From a virus: 36,232 bases of DNA. Positions 7,179 through 13,901 of this stretch are shown here, piece after piece. Numbering within the stretch: the stretch's first letter is position 1; each line of letters starts with the position of its first letter. The stretch covers positions 1 to 36,232 of the IMG/VR virus record IMGVR_UViG_3300045120_000347; one strand, written 5' to 3'. A program made the position numbers and the translations under genes. The notes below the pieces were generated by a model. The model saw nothing but the letters and a program-made list of their open reading frames with translations, ran no database searches and had not been told where the DNA came from.

Positions 7179-7499
7179 TCAGTTAGCCCGGCCGTCGAAC
7201 TCCAGGTCGCTGGCCCACTCGGTGGCCGCACCCGCCGTCGCCGCGGCCTCGGCCTGCGCATCCTTCTTGCCCCAAGACTTGTCCGCAACCCGCGGGTGAC
7301 AGTACGGCGCCGCCGCCATCGCCATTCGGTCCCGCCTGACCTCGTCGGCGGCTGGGTTATTCATCACCGCCAGCATGTACTCCAGCGGCTGCATGTTGGC
7401 CGCCTGGGCATCCGCCACGATGTCCTTCGGAACCGGCTTCGCAGCCTTCGACTTGCGCGGCGGCATCCCAGCAGCCGCACGGTATCCTCCCTTGGGCAC
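7179..7499 (-). CDS. terS: Probable terminase small subunit (TerS)
   Basis: 106 residues. The start is GTG (7497-7499) behind an AGGGAGAG ribosome-binding site. It has a basic N-terminus (KSKAAKPVPK) and the segment PLEYMLAVMNNPAADEVRRDRMAMAAAPYCHPR (in pieces: PLEYMLAVMN, RRDRMAMAAAPYCHP), typical of small terminase proteins in alphaproteobacterial phages. TerS oligomers recognise the packaging site and recruit TerL. The 250-bp AT-rich region just upstream contains two similar dyads that may be its binding sites. Product call is from remembered family resemblance plus position. Confidence 0.75.
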   Translation of the reverse strand: MPKGGYRAAAGMPPRKSKAAKPVPKDIVADAQAANMQPLEYMLAVMNNPAADEVRRDRMAMAAAPYCHPRVADKSWGKKDAQAEAAATAGAATEWASDLEFDGRAN

Positions 7500-7749
7500 C
7501 TAACTCTCCCTATCCTGGGTTGCAACCACCGCGCTCATTTTTCCCCTCATCTGAGACCCCAATGGCGGGCCAGTCAGCAGCAGGTCTGGCGTAGAAGAAT
7601 TTTCTTCGCCAGGGCGTGCCTGGGGGGTCTCCACTAGATCAGTTCGCAGAAAAAACACGGGGCTGAGTAAAAGGGGCGGATATCATTTTTGGGCCTATTT
7701 ATTTGAATCCTCCCCCCCTGGGTTGAGTGAGAAGAATAATCTTCTCCAT
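7500..7749. promoter_or_regulatory. Non-coding region upstream of terS; candidate cos/pac site with paired dyads
   Basis: No credible gene here. Two near-identical dyads occur: GAAGAATTTTCTTC (7594-7607) and GAAGAATAATCTTC (7731-7744). Their starts are 137 bp apart, about 13 helical turns. The second extends to a 7-bp stem, GAGAAGA/TCTTCTC (7729-7746). Between them are runs of G (about 7621-7627) and C (about 7711-7718) and an AT-rich stretch (about 7681-7708). In cos phages the TerS-binding repeats and nick site lie next to terS, so this is the best candidate packaging region. Confidence 0.45.
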
Positions 7750-7875
7750 CTAGCCGAACCCGTGCATCATCCATTGATCGACCCATTGCAACTGCAAGTC
7801 GCATATCCGTTTGCGTTCAGGGTCGCCCATGATCCTGCGCTGTAGCTCCGCCATGGGTGGCACCAGCAGGACCAT
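7750..7875 (-). pseudogene. C-terminal remnant of a P-loop kinase, out of frame with the HNH gene
   Basis: Overlapping the end of the HNH gene in another frame is MVLLVPPMAELQRRIMGDPE, continuing to QWVDQWMMHGFG and a TAG at 7750-7752. It looks like the C-terminal part of the small P-loop kinase whose Walker A motif ends the HNH gene. The middle is missing and the frames no longer match, so it reads as an internal deletion remnant. The last 34 codons (from ATG 7852-7854) could still be translated alone. Confidence 0.45.
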
Positions 7876-8317
7876 AGGTGGACTTGCCTGATGCGGGTGG
7901 GCCACAGACCAGCACAACCCTACACCCAGGTATTGGCAGGGATGGTTGCGTGTAGCTGCCAGACCAAGCCGCCTCAGTCCTTAACTGCCTAGCCTTCCAG
8001 GTCTTCTTCTCGTGGTGTACCGCACACAGGCACTGCCCGTTCCACACATCGAACGGGTGCCCACCATCCCGTAATTCGATGATGTGGTCGGCGTACATGC
8101 GGTGCCCGGGGTGTGCCTTCCGGCACCTTTCCCCATCCTCGATATGCTCGCACCGATTCCCTGCCCTGAACACGACCTGGGCGCGCCATGACCGGAACTC
8201 GGGCGAATTGTAGAACGCCTCGTGCCGCTTTTGCGGTGCGTGGATAGTCCGCGTGCTCAAGGTCCGCATCAGCGGGGCCAAACGCCGGACCTTGGCTGGC
8301 CGTAGACCCATGATCAT
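7817..8317 (-). CDS. HNH endonuclease with truncated P-loop tail
   Basis: 166 residues. Residues about 30-108 form an HNH domain: zinc-type cysteines (CEHIEDGERC), then ADHIIELRDGG, WNGQCLCAVHHEKKT. The DH, N and H of the betabeta-alpha-metal fold are all present. An HNH beside terS is common in cos phages, where it assists specific end cleavage by TerL. After about residue 130 a Walker A motif begins (VVLVCGPPASGKSTY), but the frame then runs into unrelated GPAGATHGG and stops, indicating loss of a kinase domain. Start uncertain: ATG 8317 or 8311, no clear Shine-Dalgarno. Confidence 0.8.
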   Translation of the reverse strand: MIMGLRPAKVRRLAPLMRTLSTRTIHAPQKRHEAFYNSPEFRSWRAQVVFRAGNRCEHIEDGERCRKAHPGHRMYADHIIELRDGGHPFDVWNGQCLCAVHHEKKTWKARQLRTEAAWSGSYTQPSLPIPGCRVVLVCGPPASGKSTYGPAGATHGGATAQDHGRP

Positions 8318-8494
8318 CCGGCTTAGGAGGGCGACTGGTGCGTTATTTTAAGTTTTAGATGGTGGGGTAGCGGGGACGGTCATCAGCCGTCCCAGCGCCA
8401 CCGGACAGCCTGCGCCACACTATCGGCTGGAATGGCGAATTTGGTACCAATGTTTCAACCGTAAATCAATATCTTGCGGATAACCCATTGATGG
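8318..8494. other. Intergenic region with 7-bp GC hairpin
   Basis: Between the DUF6362-like gene and the HNH gene. It contains GGGACGG (8373-8379) and CCGTCCC (8387-8393) around a 7-nt loop, which may end transcription of the early operon, though no T-tract follows. An AT-rich run (CTTAAAATAACG on the - strand, about 8340-8352) might supply a -10 element for a late promoter, but no matching -35 is evident. No gene seen. Confidence 0.4.
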
Positions 8495-8980
8495 TCACGC
8501 CACGGGTAGCCCTTGGCGGGTGAGTTCCAAGGCAATGACATGAGCGCCTGCGGTAACGAGCCGATAGAAAGTTGACCGCGACCAGCCGCGCTTTTCCAGC
8601 ATTTTTCGCAATGACCGCCGATAGGCGATCGCGGCTGCCCACTGGGCGAGGCAAAGCCGCTCTTCGGGGTACGGGAACAGGATAATCCGCAGCCAGTCGT
8701 GCGCTTCCTCGAGCCGCGTTATGTCGGCTGCGGAGACGCCGAGCTTGGTGTGTTCCCAAGCCGCAAACCGTTCCTTGCGATCGTCGTCGGCGCGCCCGAC
8801 GATGTCGGAAAACTCTACCGACATGACAGGCCAGGCACTGCCTACCATGCGGCGCTTGGCCACCGGCAGCCGGTGTTCGACGCTATAGGCCTCGATCAGG
8901 CGCCGCTGCACCCACTCGGCGGACCACTGCGGCGGCGCCAGACCCTGGCTATCGGCTGCGATCGTGCTCAGGCGTGGCAT
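8495..8980 (-). CDS. DUF6362-like phage protein (putative DNA-binding)
   Basis: 161 residues from ATG 8978-8980, chosen by a TGATG overlap with the upstream gene. Contains WSAEWVQRRLIEAYSVE, then VSAADITRLEEAHDWLR and a C-terminal HTH-like segment (KMLEKRGWSRSTFYRLVTAG). This arrangement fits the DUF6362 family of alphaproteobacterial phages and GTA-like regions. The C-terminal HTH resembles that of sigma-like or transposase-type regulators. As the last early-module gene before cos/terS, a role in switching on late genes is plausible but unproven. Confidence 0.7.
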   Translation of the reverse strand: MPRLSTIAADSQGLAPPQWSAEWVQRRLIEAYSVEHRLPVAKRRMVGSAWPVMSVEFSDIVGRADDDRKERFAAWEHTKLGVSAADITRLEEAHDWLRIILFPYPEERLCLAQWAAAIAYRRSLRKMLEKRGWSRSTFYRLVTAGAHVIALELTRQGLPVA

Positions 8981-9312
8981 CAGGGTATGTGCTGGTTTTC
9001 GGCTGGGTTGGTTTCTTTGCACCAGGCATCCCATTCCTCACGAACCCAGGCCATGAACTGTTCGTAGATGTTGTCTTGGTCTTGGCTGAGTCCATCGACT
9101 GTAAAACGCACCAAACGGCGCTCGAACAATTCGCGCAAATAGAGTAGGTCCACAATATCGTACGCACTGTAAGGCTCTATGGCACGAGCCCGCAGTATGT
9201 GATGCATTCCATGGGTGCATTTCTCGATCCGGTCCACCAACTCCGGCCATTGGGCGCGGCCAGCGGCAACCGCCTCGTCATCAGTGAGAGCGCTAGTCTG
9301 TTTCATCGCCAC
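8980..9312 (-). CDS. Hypothetical 110-residue acidic protein
   Basis: Mostly alpha-helical, acidic protein (WPELVDRIEKCTHGMHHIL, YSAYDIVDLLYLRELFERR, YEQFMAWVREEWDAWC). No membrane segment and no recognised motif. Its stop overlaps the next ATG as TGATG and its start overlaps the previous gene by 20 bp, so it is part of a translationally coupled early operon. Codon 3 is also ATG (9306). Function unknown. Confidence 0.7.
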   Translation of the reverse strand: MAMKQTSALTDDEAVAAGRAQWPELVDRIEKCTHGMHHILRARAIEPYSAYDIVDLLYLRELFERRLVRFTVDGLSQDQDNIYEQFMAWVREEWDAWCKETNPAENQHIP

Positions 9313-9478
9313 ACCGTGGTTCGATGGGTTGGCATTGGCAAATCCACGACATCAGGACAGAATACTGGCCGTGCGGTGTACCGTCGAGCGCAGGGCTCGG
9401 GCACCAGCCGAGCCGCAGGTAGTCGCCGGCACGGTCATGCAGGACGAAGCGGTGCCAGGTCGTCATAGGCGTGATCAT
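9293..9478 (-). CDS. Hypothetical 61-residue Trp-rich protein
   Basis: Starts at ATG 9476-9478, which overlaps the upstream TGA (ATGA). The sequence MITPMTTWHRFVLHDRAG, LRLGWCPSP, LDGTPHGQYSVLMSWICQC resembles small conserved proteins of rhizobial phages with the pattern GW-P-L-GT-HG-YSVLM. Two closely spaced cysteines near the C-terminus (CQC) could bind metal. No function known. Confidence 0.65.
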   Translation of the reverse strand: MITPMTTWHRFVLHDRAGDYLRLGWCPSPALDGTPHGQYSVLMSWICQCQPIEPRCGDETD

Positions 9479-9576
9479 GGGCCGGCCTCGCGCGTCGTGG
9501 CTTTGCGCCATGTGGAGTCCGGCGGCGTATCGGGAATTGCCGCCCATTGTTCGTCGGTGAGGCCGTATTTCGCCAT
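9475..9576 (-). CDS. 33-residue small protein, TGATG-coupled
   Basis: MAKYGLTDEQWAAIPDTPPD continues to TWRKATTREAGP. Start ATG 9574-9576 shares its A with the TGA of the DUF1376 gene. A longer in-frame start at 9618 (MATRISTLKT) is possible but would overlap that gene by 43 bp. Its stop overlaps the next ATG. The coupling on both sides is the main evidence that it is real. Function unknown. Confidence 0.5.
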   Translation of the reverse strand: MAKYGLTDEQWAAIPDTPPDSTWRKATTREAGP

Positions 9577-10268
9577 CACTTTGCTGGGCGTTTTGAGGGT
9601 TGATATCCGGGTGGCCATTCGGTCGGAAAGTACCAGCCGCCCTGTTTGTCGTAGGGCGAGCCCTTGCCTTTGTGCGCCTTTAAGTGTGCCTGCCAAGCGT
9701 CCCACTGCGGCGTATCCATTTTAACTCGCGCACGTTTTTCCTTCCGCGCTTCGCTTTCTTCCTTCAAAACCGAAGGTCCTCCGCTTTCTCGCGCGCGCGC
9801 GCGCGTCTTAATAATACGTGAAGGTGGTTGTAGTCGTTCGCATTCTGTTGGCCTTCCGTTCGCGTGTTGCTTGGGACGGCCCTGCGCAAGTGATTGATGT
9901 TGTTGTTTGATCATAGATGAACGGCCGTTCGTTTTCGGCTGCCATTTTGCTGTTCTGCGCGCCTGCCCTGACGCCTTTCCCGCGGCCTTAGTCTGCGCCA
10001 AAATTCTAGCGGCCTCAGTCAACTCAAACTCGATCCGGCCGTGCTTCCAGCCATCGGTGAAAAATGCTTGGATTGTCGGGCGGACCACGCGCCATTCGTC
10101 TAGTGTCATTTTGGCCACGCGGGCAAGCGCGCCATCGTCGGCGGGCAGGCTGCCGCGCCGCCAATAGTGCATGATCAAATGCAGATAGGCCCCACTCTCG
10201 GCCGCACGCAGGTGCGCCGTATCAGCGAGGTAGTCGGCGATGTAGAGCGGCATCCACGGGCGGCTCAT
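9576..10268 (-). CDS. DUF1376 replication-module protein
   Basis: 230 residues from ATG 10266-10268, set by an ATGA overlap with the HNH gene upstream. The N-terminal about 90 residues (RPWMPLYIADYLADTAHL, AAESGAYLHLIMHYWRRG, LPADDGALARVAKM) are the DUF1376 domain found in phage replication-initiation proteins, with winged-helix character. A low-complexity basic linker follows, containing the RARARE segment encoded by (CG)8. A C-terminal motif, QWDAWQAHLKAHKGKG...YFPTEWPP, is common in this family. It probably binds the phage origin or helps load helicase; inferred from family context. Confidence 0.8.
   Translation of the reverse strand: MSRPWMPLYIADYLADTAHLRAAESGAYLHLIMHYWRRGSLPADDGALARVAKMTLDEWRVVRPTIQAFFTDGWKHGRIEFELTEAARILAQTKAAGKASGQARRTAKWQPKTNGRSSMIKQQHQSLAQGRPKQHANGRPTECERLQPPSRIIKTRARARESGGPSVLKEESEARKEKRARVKMDTPQWDAWQAHLKAHKGKGSPYDKQGGWYFPTEWPPGYQPSKRPAK
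9790..9805. repeat. (CG)8 dinucleotide repeat inside DUF1376 gene
   Basis: Sixteen bases of perfect CG alternation within the coding linker (Arg-Ala repeats). Such a tract can slip during replication and could also adopt Z-DNA. A one-unit change would shift the frame of the C-terminal half of the DUF1376 protein. Confidence 0.85.
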
Positions 10269-10807
10269 GACGTTGCCCCCTTGATCTTGCGCCAGCAAAC
10301 GCCGCAGAAATATCGAAAGGCGGGACCGCGGCTGTACATTTTCCGCGTCGCAATTTCCATCGCTTCAAGCACTTCAAAATAATCGAGGCGGTCTAGAAAT
10401 GTGCGGATACTTGCAAGGCGCGAACGTAGAATGCTGTCGTCGCCAAAACGCTCCATGTAGACATCGGCAATCGACCATAGCTCATCGTCTCTGCGGTGCT
10501 TCTTCGCCTGGAGGATTTCATAATAGGCGCGCAATTGCGCTTCGCGCTCAAGAGTCTCCGCCGCCTTATCGGAAAGCGACTGAGGCATGTTCGAAAGAAG
10601 CCCGTCGCTTTTGCCACGGTTGCATTCGAAGCAGGCCGTTACGAGGTTGTCCGCGTCGTTCTCGCCACCCTCAGCGACGGGATGGACGTGATCCACCTCC
10701 AGTAGTGCGTCCGGCGGGTGTGCGCCGCAATAGACGCACTGAAACTCATCGCGTTTGAAGGTGTTGAAGCGCAGCCGCTTGCTGATCGGCGTCCGGGGTA
10801 GGCTCAT
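10265..10807 (-). CDS. HNH nuclease of the replication module
   Basis: 180 residues from ATG 10805-10807 (ATGA overlap with the VRR-NUC gene). A complete HNH domain with zinc knuckles occupies residues about 15-65: CVYCGAHPPDALLEVDHVHP, EGGENDADNLVTACFECNRG. The CxxC pairs and the DH/N/H catalytic set are intact. The remaining helical region ends in FRYFCGVCWRKIKG, another CxxC. Likely a DNA-nicking or structure-specific nuclease in replication or recombination. It could equally be a free-standing mobile HNH, but its tight coupling favours a housekeeping phage role. Confidence 0.85.
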   Translation of the reverse strand: MSLPRTPISKRLRFNTFKRDEFQCVYCGAHPPDALLEVDHVHPVAEGGENDADNLVTACFECNRGKSDGLLSNMPQSLSDKAAETLEREAQLRAYYEILQAKKHRRDDELWSIADVYMERFGDDSILRSRLASIRTFLDRLDYFEVLEAMEIATRKMYSRGPAFRYFCGVCWRKIKGATS

Positions 10808-11235
10808 TGCACCCTCACCCTGTGCATCAGCGCACCCCATCTCTGCAGGATCTTCACCGCCGCCTCGTAGCTGTCGGCAACCTCGTGCGGGCAATCGTTG
10901 AGCTTGCACCACAGCGCGAAGCCGGCCTGGTGCTCGGTGAGTTTGCCGCCGCGGCGCTTGAGCTCGAGGAAATGCGGGCGCTGGATTGGATGGCCACGCG
11001 GGGCCAGCATGATCAGATCGGCCCATCCGGGCGCGGTGCCCATGCGCTTCAAGCGTGCGCCTGCGGCGGCAGTCCGTTCCTCGCCGAGCGGGATATGGCT
11101 GAAGATCCACCCTGGTGTGCCCCACCGGCGCAGTGTATCGGCCACGGCACAATGCAGCTCAAATTCCAGCGGCGGTGGCGCTGCCACGCCCCGCTGGTTG
11201 CGCGCACGGAACAGATGCAATTGGCGTCCGCTCAT
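10804..11235 (-). CDS. VRR-NUC domain nuclease
   Basis: 143 residues, start ATG 11233-11235 by ATGA overlap. After a short basic N-terminus it shows the VRR-NUC/PD-(D/E)XK layout: PLEFELHCAVADTLRRWG (helix with Glu), GAPGW-type loop GTAPGWADLIML (Asp), FLELKRRGGKLTEHQAGFAL (E-x-K then Q). These residues form the metal site. VRR-NUC proteins in phages act on branched DNA, such as Holliday junctions or flaps. It lies between two other DNA-processing genes. Motifs are clear; the exact substrate is unknown. Confidence 0.88.
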   Translation of the reverse strand: MSGRQLHLFRARNQRGVAAPPPLEFELHCAVADTLRRWGTPGWIFSHIPLGEERTAAAGARLKRMGTAPGWADLIMLAPRGHPIQRPHFLELKRRGGKLTEHQAGFALWCKLNDCPHEVADSYEAAVKILQRWGALMHRVRVQ

Positions 11236-11522
11236 CGTGGCGCGGCCCGATGCTTGCGCAGAAACCAACTGCGCCGGTCGGACACGATGCAATAGCCGGT
11301 GTCGACCAACAGCTCGTTGATCTGCCAGACGTGAGCTTTGATGGTGTACTTGATCACCGGCCGCCGCTCGCCGTAGAGCTCGCGCGTGATCTCCGCGCTG
11401 GTGATGCCGAGGTCACCGGCGCGCTTGATCAGGTCGAAGATCGCGGCCTTGTGCGCCGGCAGCCGGATCCCGCAGCGCAGGAAGCGGACGGGCTGGCCGC
11501 ACGACTGGCAAATGTCGGTCAT
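11232..11522 (-). CDS. Zinc-knuckle winged-helix DNA-binding protein
   Basis: 96 residues beginning MTDICQSCGQPVRFLRCG: a CxxC plus third cysteine, suggesting zinc. A winged-helix-like region follows: AAIFDLIKRAGDLGITSAEITRELYG, then KAHVWQINELLVDTGYCI (residues about 25-85). Both ends use ATGA overlaps. The same small family is common in early operons of rhizobial phages. It probably regulates or organises DNA in the replication module. Confidence 0.7.
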   Translation of the reverse strand: MTDICQSCGQPVRFLRCGIRLPAHKAAIFDLIKRAGDLGITSAEITRELYGERRPVIKYTIKAHVWQINELLVDTGYCIVSDRRSWFLRKHRAAPR

Positions 11523-12070
11523 ATCTCATCCACATCACGAAACGGCCGTGTCGGTGGAACCGGAAGATCCTTGAAGAGCGGCAAGTCGCACGCCGGGCCT
11601 TGATGAAAACAGAAAAACTCATCGCGTGGGAAAAACACCATTCCGCTAGCACCCATCTTGCTGCCTCGGTAGAAGCGTGGCGTGAGATGCTCGAGCTTGC
11701 GCGCTAGAAACTCACCCGTTCGCTGCTCGAGCATCACGATGATAAGGCGATGCCCGGTTACTTTTTCATATTTCAAATAGTGCTCGTAGAGGCGAAGACT
11801 AAACCCGGACTCATACCTTTGTGTTAAGTATGTCCAGTTGAACGAGGTCTTGCTTTTCAGCTCGAATGGAAAGCATTTTGCGTCCCGATATGCTTCGACA
11901 TCGGGCAGCACGACCGCAGTCCCGTTTGGACCGAGCAGGCGCGGTGCGCCACCATTGGCGATGTCTCCTGTTGGGGTCACGAAGAAACTCCGCCGACGCA
12001 GAATCAAAACCAGCTCAGGTTCATGGCTGCGGCCCTGTGCGAGCCGCTGTAAAAACTGCTCATCACGCAT
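11519..12070 (-). CDS. PD-(D/E)XK-like nuclease candidate
   Basis: 183 residues. The central part reads VVLPDVEAYRDAKCFPFELK with SKTSF following: an Asp after a strand and a Glu-x-Lys about 15 residues on, the PD-(D/E)XK signature. A conserved-looking helix region (YLTQRYESGFSLRLYEHYLKY) and strand (HRLIIVMLEQ) follow as in Holliday-junction resolvase/restriction-type folds. It is the second PD-(D/E)XK-like gene in this operon. It could resolve branched intermediates before packaging or degrade host DNA. Domain call is by motif only. Confidence 0.6.
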   Translation of the reverse strand: MRDEQFLQRLAQGRSHEPELVLILRRRSFFVTPTGDIANGGAPRLLGPNGTAVVLPDVEAYRDAKCFPFELKSKTSFNWTYLTQRYESGFSLRLYEHYLKYEKVTGHRLIIVMLEQRTGEFLARKLEHLTPRFYRGSKMGASGMVFFPRDEFFCFHQGPACDLPLFKDLPVPPTRPFRDVDEI

Positions 12071-12095
12071 TTACACACACTCACGCACGCGACGT

Positions 12096-13022
12096 TTACG
12101 CTTGGTTCCTCCATGGCAGAGCAACGAAACCGATATCCGCGAACACACTCGCGAACCGGGCAGTCTTGGAACCAAAATAGAAAAATGCCTGCCCTTGTGT
12201 CGGCGCAGCTATCTCGCCATCGGGCTCATAGAATTTTATCCGGCCGCGCGTAAAACAAATCGAATCGGCAATCGCTGCTGCTTCGTGAAACCAAGACGTA
12301 TCGGTGTAATTGTGGGTAAGCATGACGCCGGCAGTAACGCGCCCAGCCTTGCGCTCGCTCACCATCTTAGAGACGAAGTCGGCGATCAGCGGCTGCGCAT
12401 AAGGCGGATTGAGCCATACGCGCCCACGCCATTCCTGCTTCAAGCCGTCGTCGGCCTTGGTGAAGTAGCGATCCGCGTCGATGATCTCTTGCGCTTTGTC
12501 GCTGCTGGCCGGATCAAGGTCGATCCCGCCGAGCACGCTGCGCGCCAGCGCCACATATTCGGCCGGCGTGAACCACTCATTTTCGCCAGTACCGGTCGTG
12601 CCGCGAATCTTATCCTTGAGAGCCCACATCGGTGCATGGGCGGACTCGTGAAGTATTTCTCGATAGGCCGGCTCATCTTCGAGCCGCGTGAGCCATCGGT
12701 TGACCTGTTGTTTGCTGATGCCGGTTTGCTTCGTGGCCGCGGCGGCAGAAATCACGGTCGCCGAATTGGGACCGTGATTCTTGGATTTCCGATCACCCCC
12801 TTTGCCCCCTGGGGTGACATTGCCATTCCAAAACGCGATGAACTTGCGCTGCTCGGCAATGACCTCGTCAATGGCTCTGTCGAGAGCTTCCCAATCCTTG
12901 ATTTTGCGGGCATGCCCAACCGCACCTTTGAGCGCGCCGAGCTTCATGCGCGTCTGCGTCGGGTTGAATTCCGCGACGGCCTTCGATTTTTCCAGCTCTG
13001 GCTTCGCTACGGCTGTACCCAT
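12096..13022 (-). CDS. dam: DNA N6-adenine methyltransferase (Dam-type phage family)
   Basis: 308 residues. N-terminal half (about 20-140): helical, with a region like ParB/methyltransferase-associated HTHs (TKQTGISKQQVNRWLTRLED, about 97-116). C-terminal half: ENEWFTPAEYVALARSV, then GGIDLDPASS (about 166-174) as SAM-binding motif and VWLNPPYAQP with catalytic NPPY (205-208). This order is the phage N-6-adenine-methyltransferase family. It would methylate adenine in phage or host DNA, protecting against restriction or marking DNA for replication or packaging. The start at 13022 follows a GGGGGCGG ribosome-binding site. Confidence 0.9.
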   Translation of the reverse strand: MGTAVAKPELEKSKAVAEFNPTQTRMKLGALKGAVGHARKIKDWEALDRAIDEVIAEQRKFIAFWNGNVTPGGKGGDRKSKNHGPNSATVISAAAATKQTGISKQQVNRWLTRLEDEPAYREILHESAHAPMWALKDKIRGTTGTGENEWFTPAEYVALARSVLGGIDLDPASSDKAQEIIDADRYFTKADDGLKQEWRGRVWLNPPYAQPLIADFVSKMVSERKAGRVTAGVMLTHNYTDTSWFHEAAAIADSICFTRGRIKFYEPDGEIAAPTQGQAFFYFGSKTARFASVFADIGFVALPWRNQA

Positions 13023-13034
13023 CAGCCGCCCCCA

Positions 13035-13547
13035 TCATCGTTTTCGAGCCAAGGGGCGATGCATATTGCGGCGGATCGCGCCCAGCGCATCAGTCTGAGG
13101 GCGATGAAAGTCCTCATCGCAAACGCCCAGGGCAGTTTCCGCTCGGGCCAGCGTGTCCCCCAACCGCTCGGCTTCATTGATGGCCTCTTGCAGTTGCTGC
13201 CGGTGGCGGCGCATGGCGCCGAGCTTGAATGCGGATCGGACCTGCACCCACCATCGCGGGCTGACGTCGGCCATGATGGCGGCGAGGAAGTCGAGGCCAT
13301 GCTCGGAGCGCAGAAGCGTGGCTAATTCGCTGGCGCTGAAATCACGTTCTCCGCTCATGCGATACTTGGCGGTGCGCTCAGAAAGGCCGGTCAACTCAAT
13401 CAATCGTAGCCACGTCTTGCGCGGGAAAATGGCACGCAAACATTGGGCTATCGTGGAATTCAGGTGCCGCGATGTGCCCAGAACGGTGCACGTTTCGCCA
13501 CTCCCCTGATTTGCTGGAACGGCAGCGGTCCGCAATGTTGCGCGCAT
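13035..13547 (-). CDS. HTH early regulator, 170 residues
   Basis: Start ATG 13545-13547 preferred: GGCGGAG lies 7 nt ahead and it clears the Cro-like gene by 20 bp. The longer frame would overlap that gene. Residues about 38-82 hold an HTH: AIFPRKTWLRLIELTGLSER, then TAKYRMSGERDFSASELATL, where the second helix is unusually followed by a short linker. The rest is helical and basic. As the second gene of the leftward early operon it occupies the place of lambda cII/O. An activator or replication regulator is plausible; no family assigned. Confidence 0.65.
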   Translation of the reverse strand: MRATLRTAAVPANQGSGETCTVLGTSRHLNSTIAQCLRAIFPRKTWLRLIELTGLSERTAKYRMSGERDFSASELATLLRSEHGLDFLAAIMADVSPRWWVQVRSAFKLGAMRRHRQQLQEAINEAERLGDTLARAETALGVCDEDFHRPQTDALGAIRRNMHRPLARKR

Positions 13548-13567
13548 GGAGATTCTCCGCCCCGCGC

Positions 13568-13807
13568 TTAGGATGTTGCCGCTACGCAAGCGCGCATCAA
13601 CCGCGCAAGATCGGGTCGCAACTCGGCCGCCGGAATGCCAGTCTTTGCAACAATCAACGGCAAAACGTCCTCGTCCGGCTTGCGCTCACCCGCCTCCCAT
13701 CGAGACACGGCGGCGGTAGACACGCCCAGCAAGTCAGCGAGTTGACGGCGATTTATCGGCGGATCTTGCCGTTCCCGGTAAGCCCGCAAAGGATGAACAT
13801 ATGCCAT
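13568..13807 (-). CDS. Cro-like XRE-family repressor
   Basis: 79 residues, a single HTH_XRE domain: NRRQLADLLGVSTAAVSRWE (about 19-38) with the canonical AGERKP turn after it and a short C-terminal helix. It is divergent from the CI-like gene and is the first gene of the - strand early operon, the lambda cro position. Its promoter-like -10 (TTATTA in forward orientation, 13813-13818) ends only 5 bp before the ATG, and no Shine-Dalgarno is present, so the mRNA may be leaderless. Which of the two XRE proteins maintains lysogeny is inferred from layout. Confidence 0.8.
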   Translation of the reverse strand: MAYVHPLRAYRERQDPPINRRQLADLLGVSTAAVSRWEAGERKPDEDVLPLIVAKTGIPAAELRPDLARLMRACVAATS

Positions 13808-13901
13808 GCAGCTTATTACCGATTTGGCAATATGGTCGTCAACGAATTTCTTGCCAACTTGGTAGGGGTCTCAGAAGGGTTCGCTGGCCATAATTACCGC
13901 T
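13808..13901. promoter_or_regulatory. OR-like operator/promoter region with three dyads
   Basis: Three 15-bp sites of form TTRCC-N5-GGYAA: 13816-13830 (TTACCGATTTGGCAA), 13851-13865 (TTGCCAACTTGGTAG) and 13894-13908 (TTACCGCTATGGCAA, reaching into the CI-like gene). The first overlaps a - strand promoter: -35 TTGACG (13842-13837), 18 nt, -10 TAATAA (13818-13813). The third overlaps the start of the CI-like gene and the -10 CATAAT (13889-13894). The second is centred about 43 bp upstream of the expected + strand start, where an activator would touch RNA polymerase. This reproduces lambda pR/pRM with OR1-OR3. Confidence 0.75.

Noticed and set aside
7500-7816. Protein-coding + strand frame across the terS upstream region
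   Set aside because: Arg/His-rich shadow of terS continuing into non-coding DNA, with no start signal. The region is better explained as packaging/regulatory.
11838-13325. A 495-codon + strand frame opposite the methyltransferase
   Set aside because: The opposite strand has a clear methyltransferase and coupled genes. The + frame has low-quality composition, no start signal, and is typical GC-rich antisense openness.
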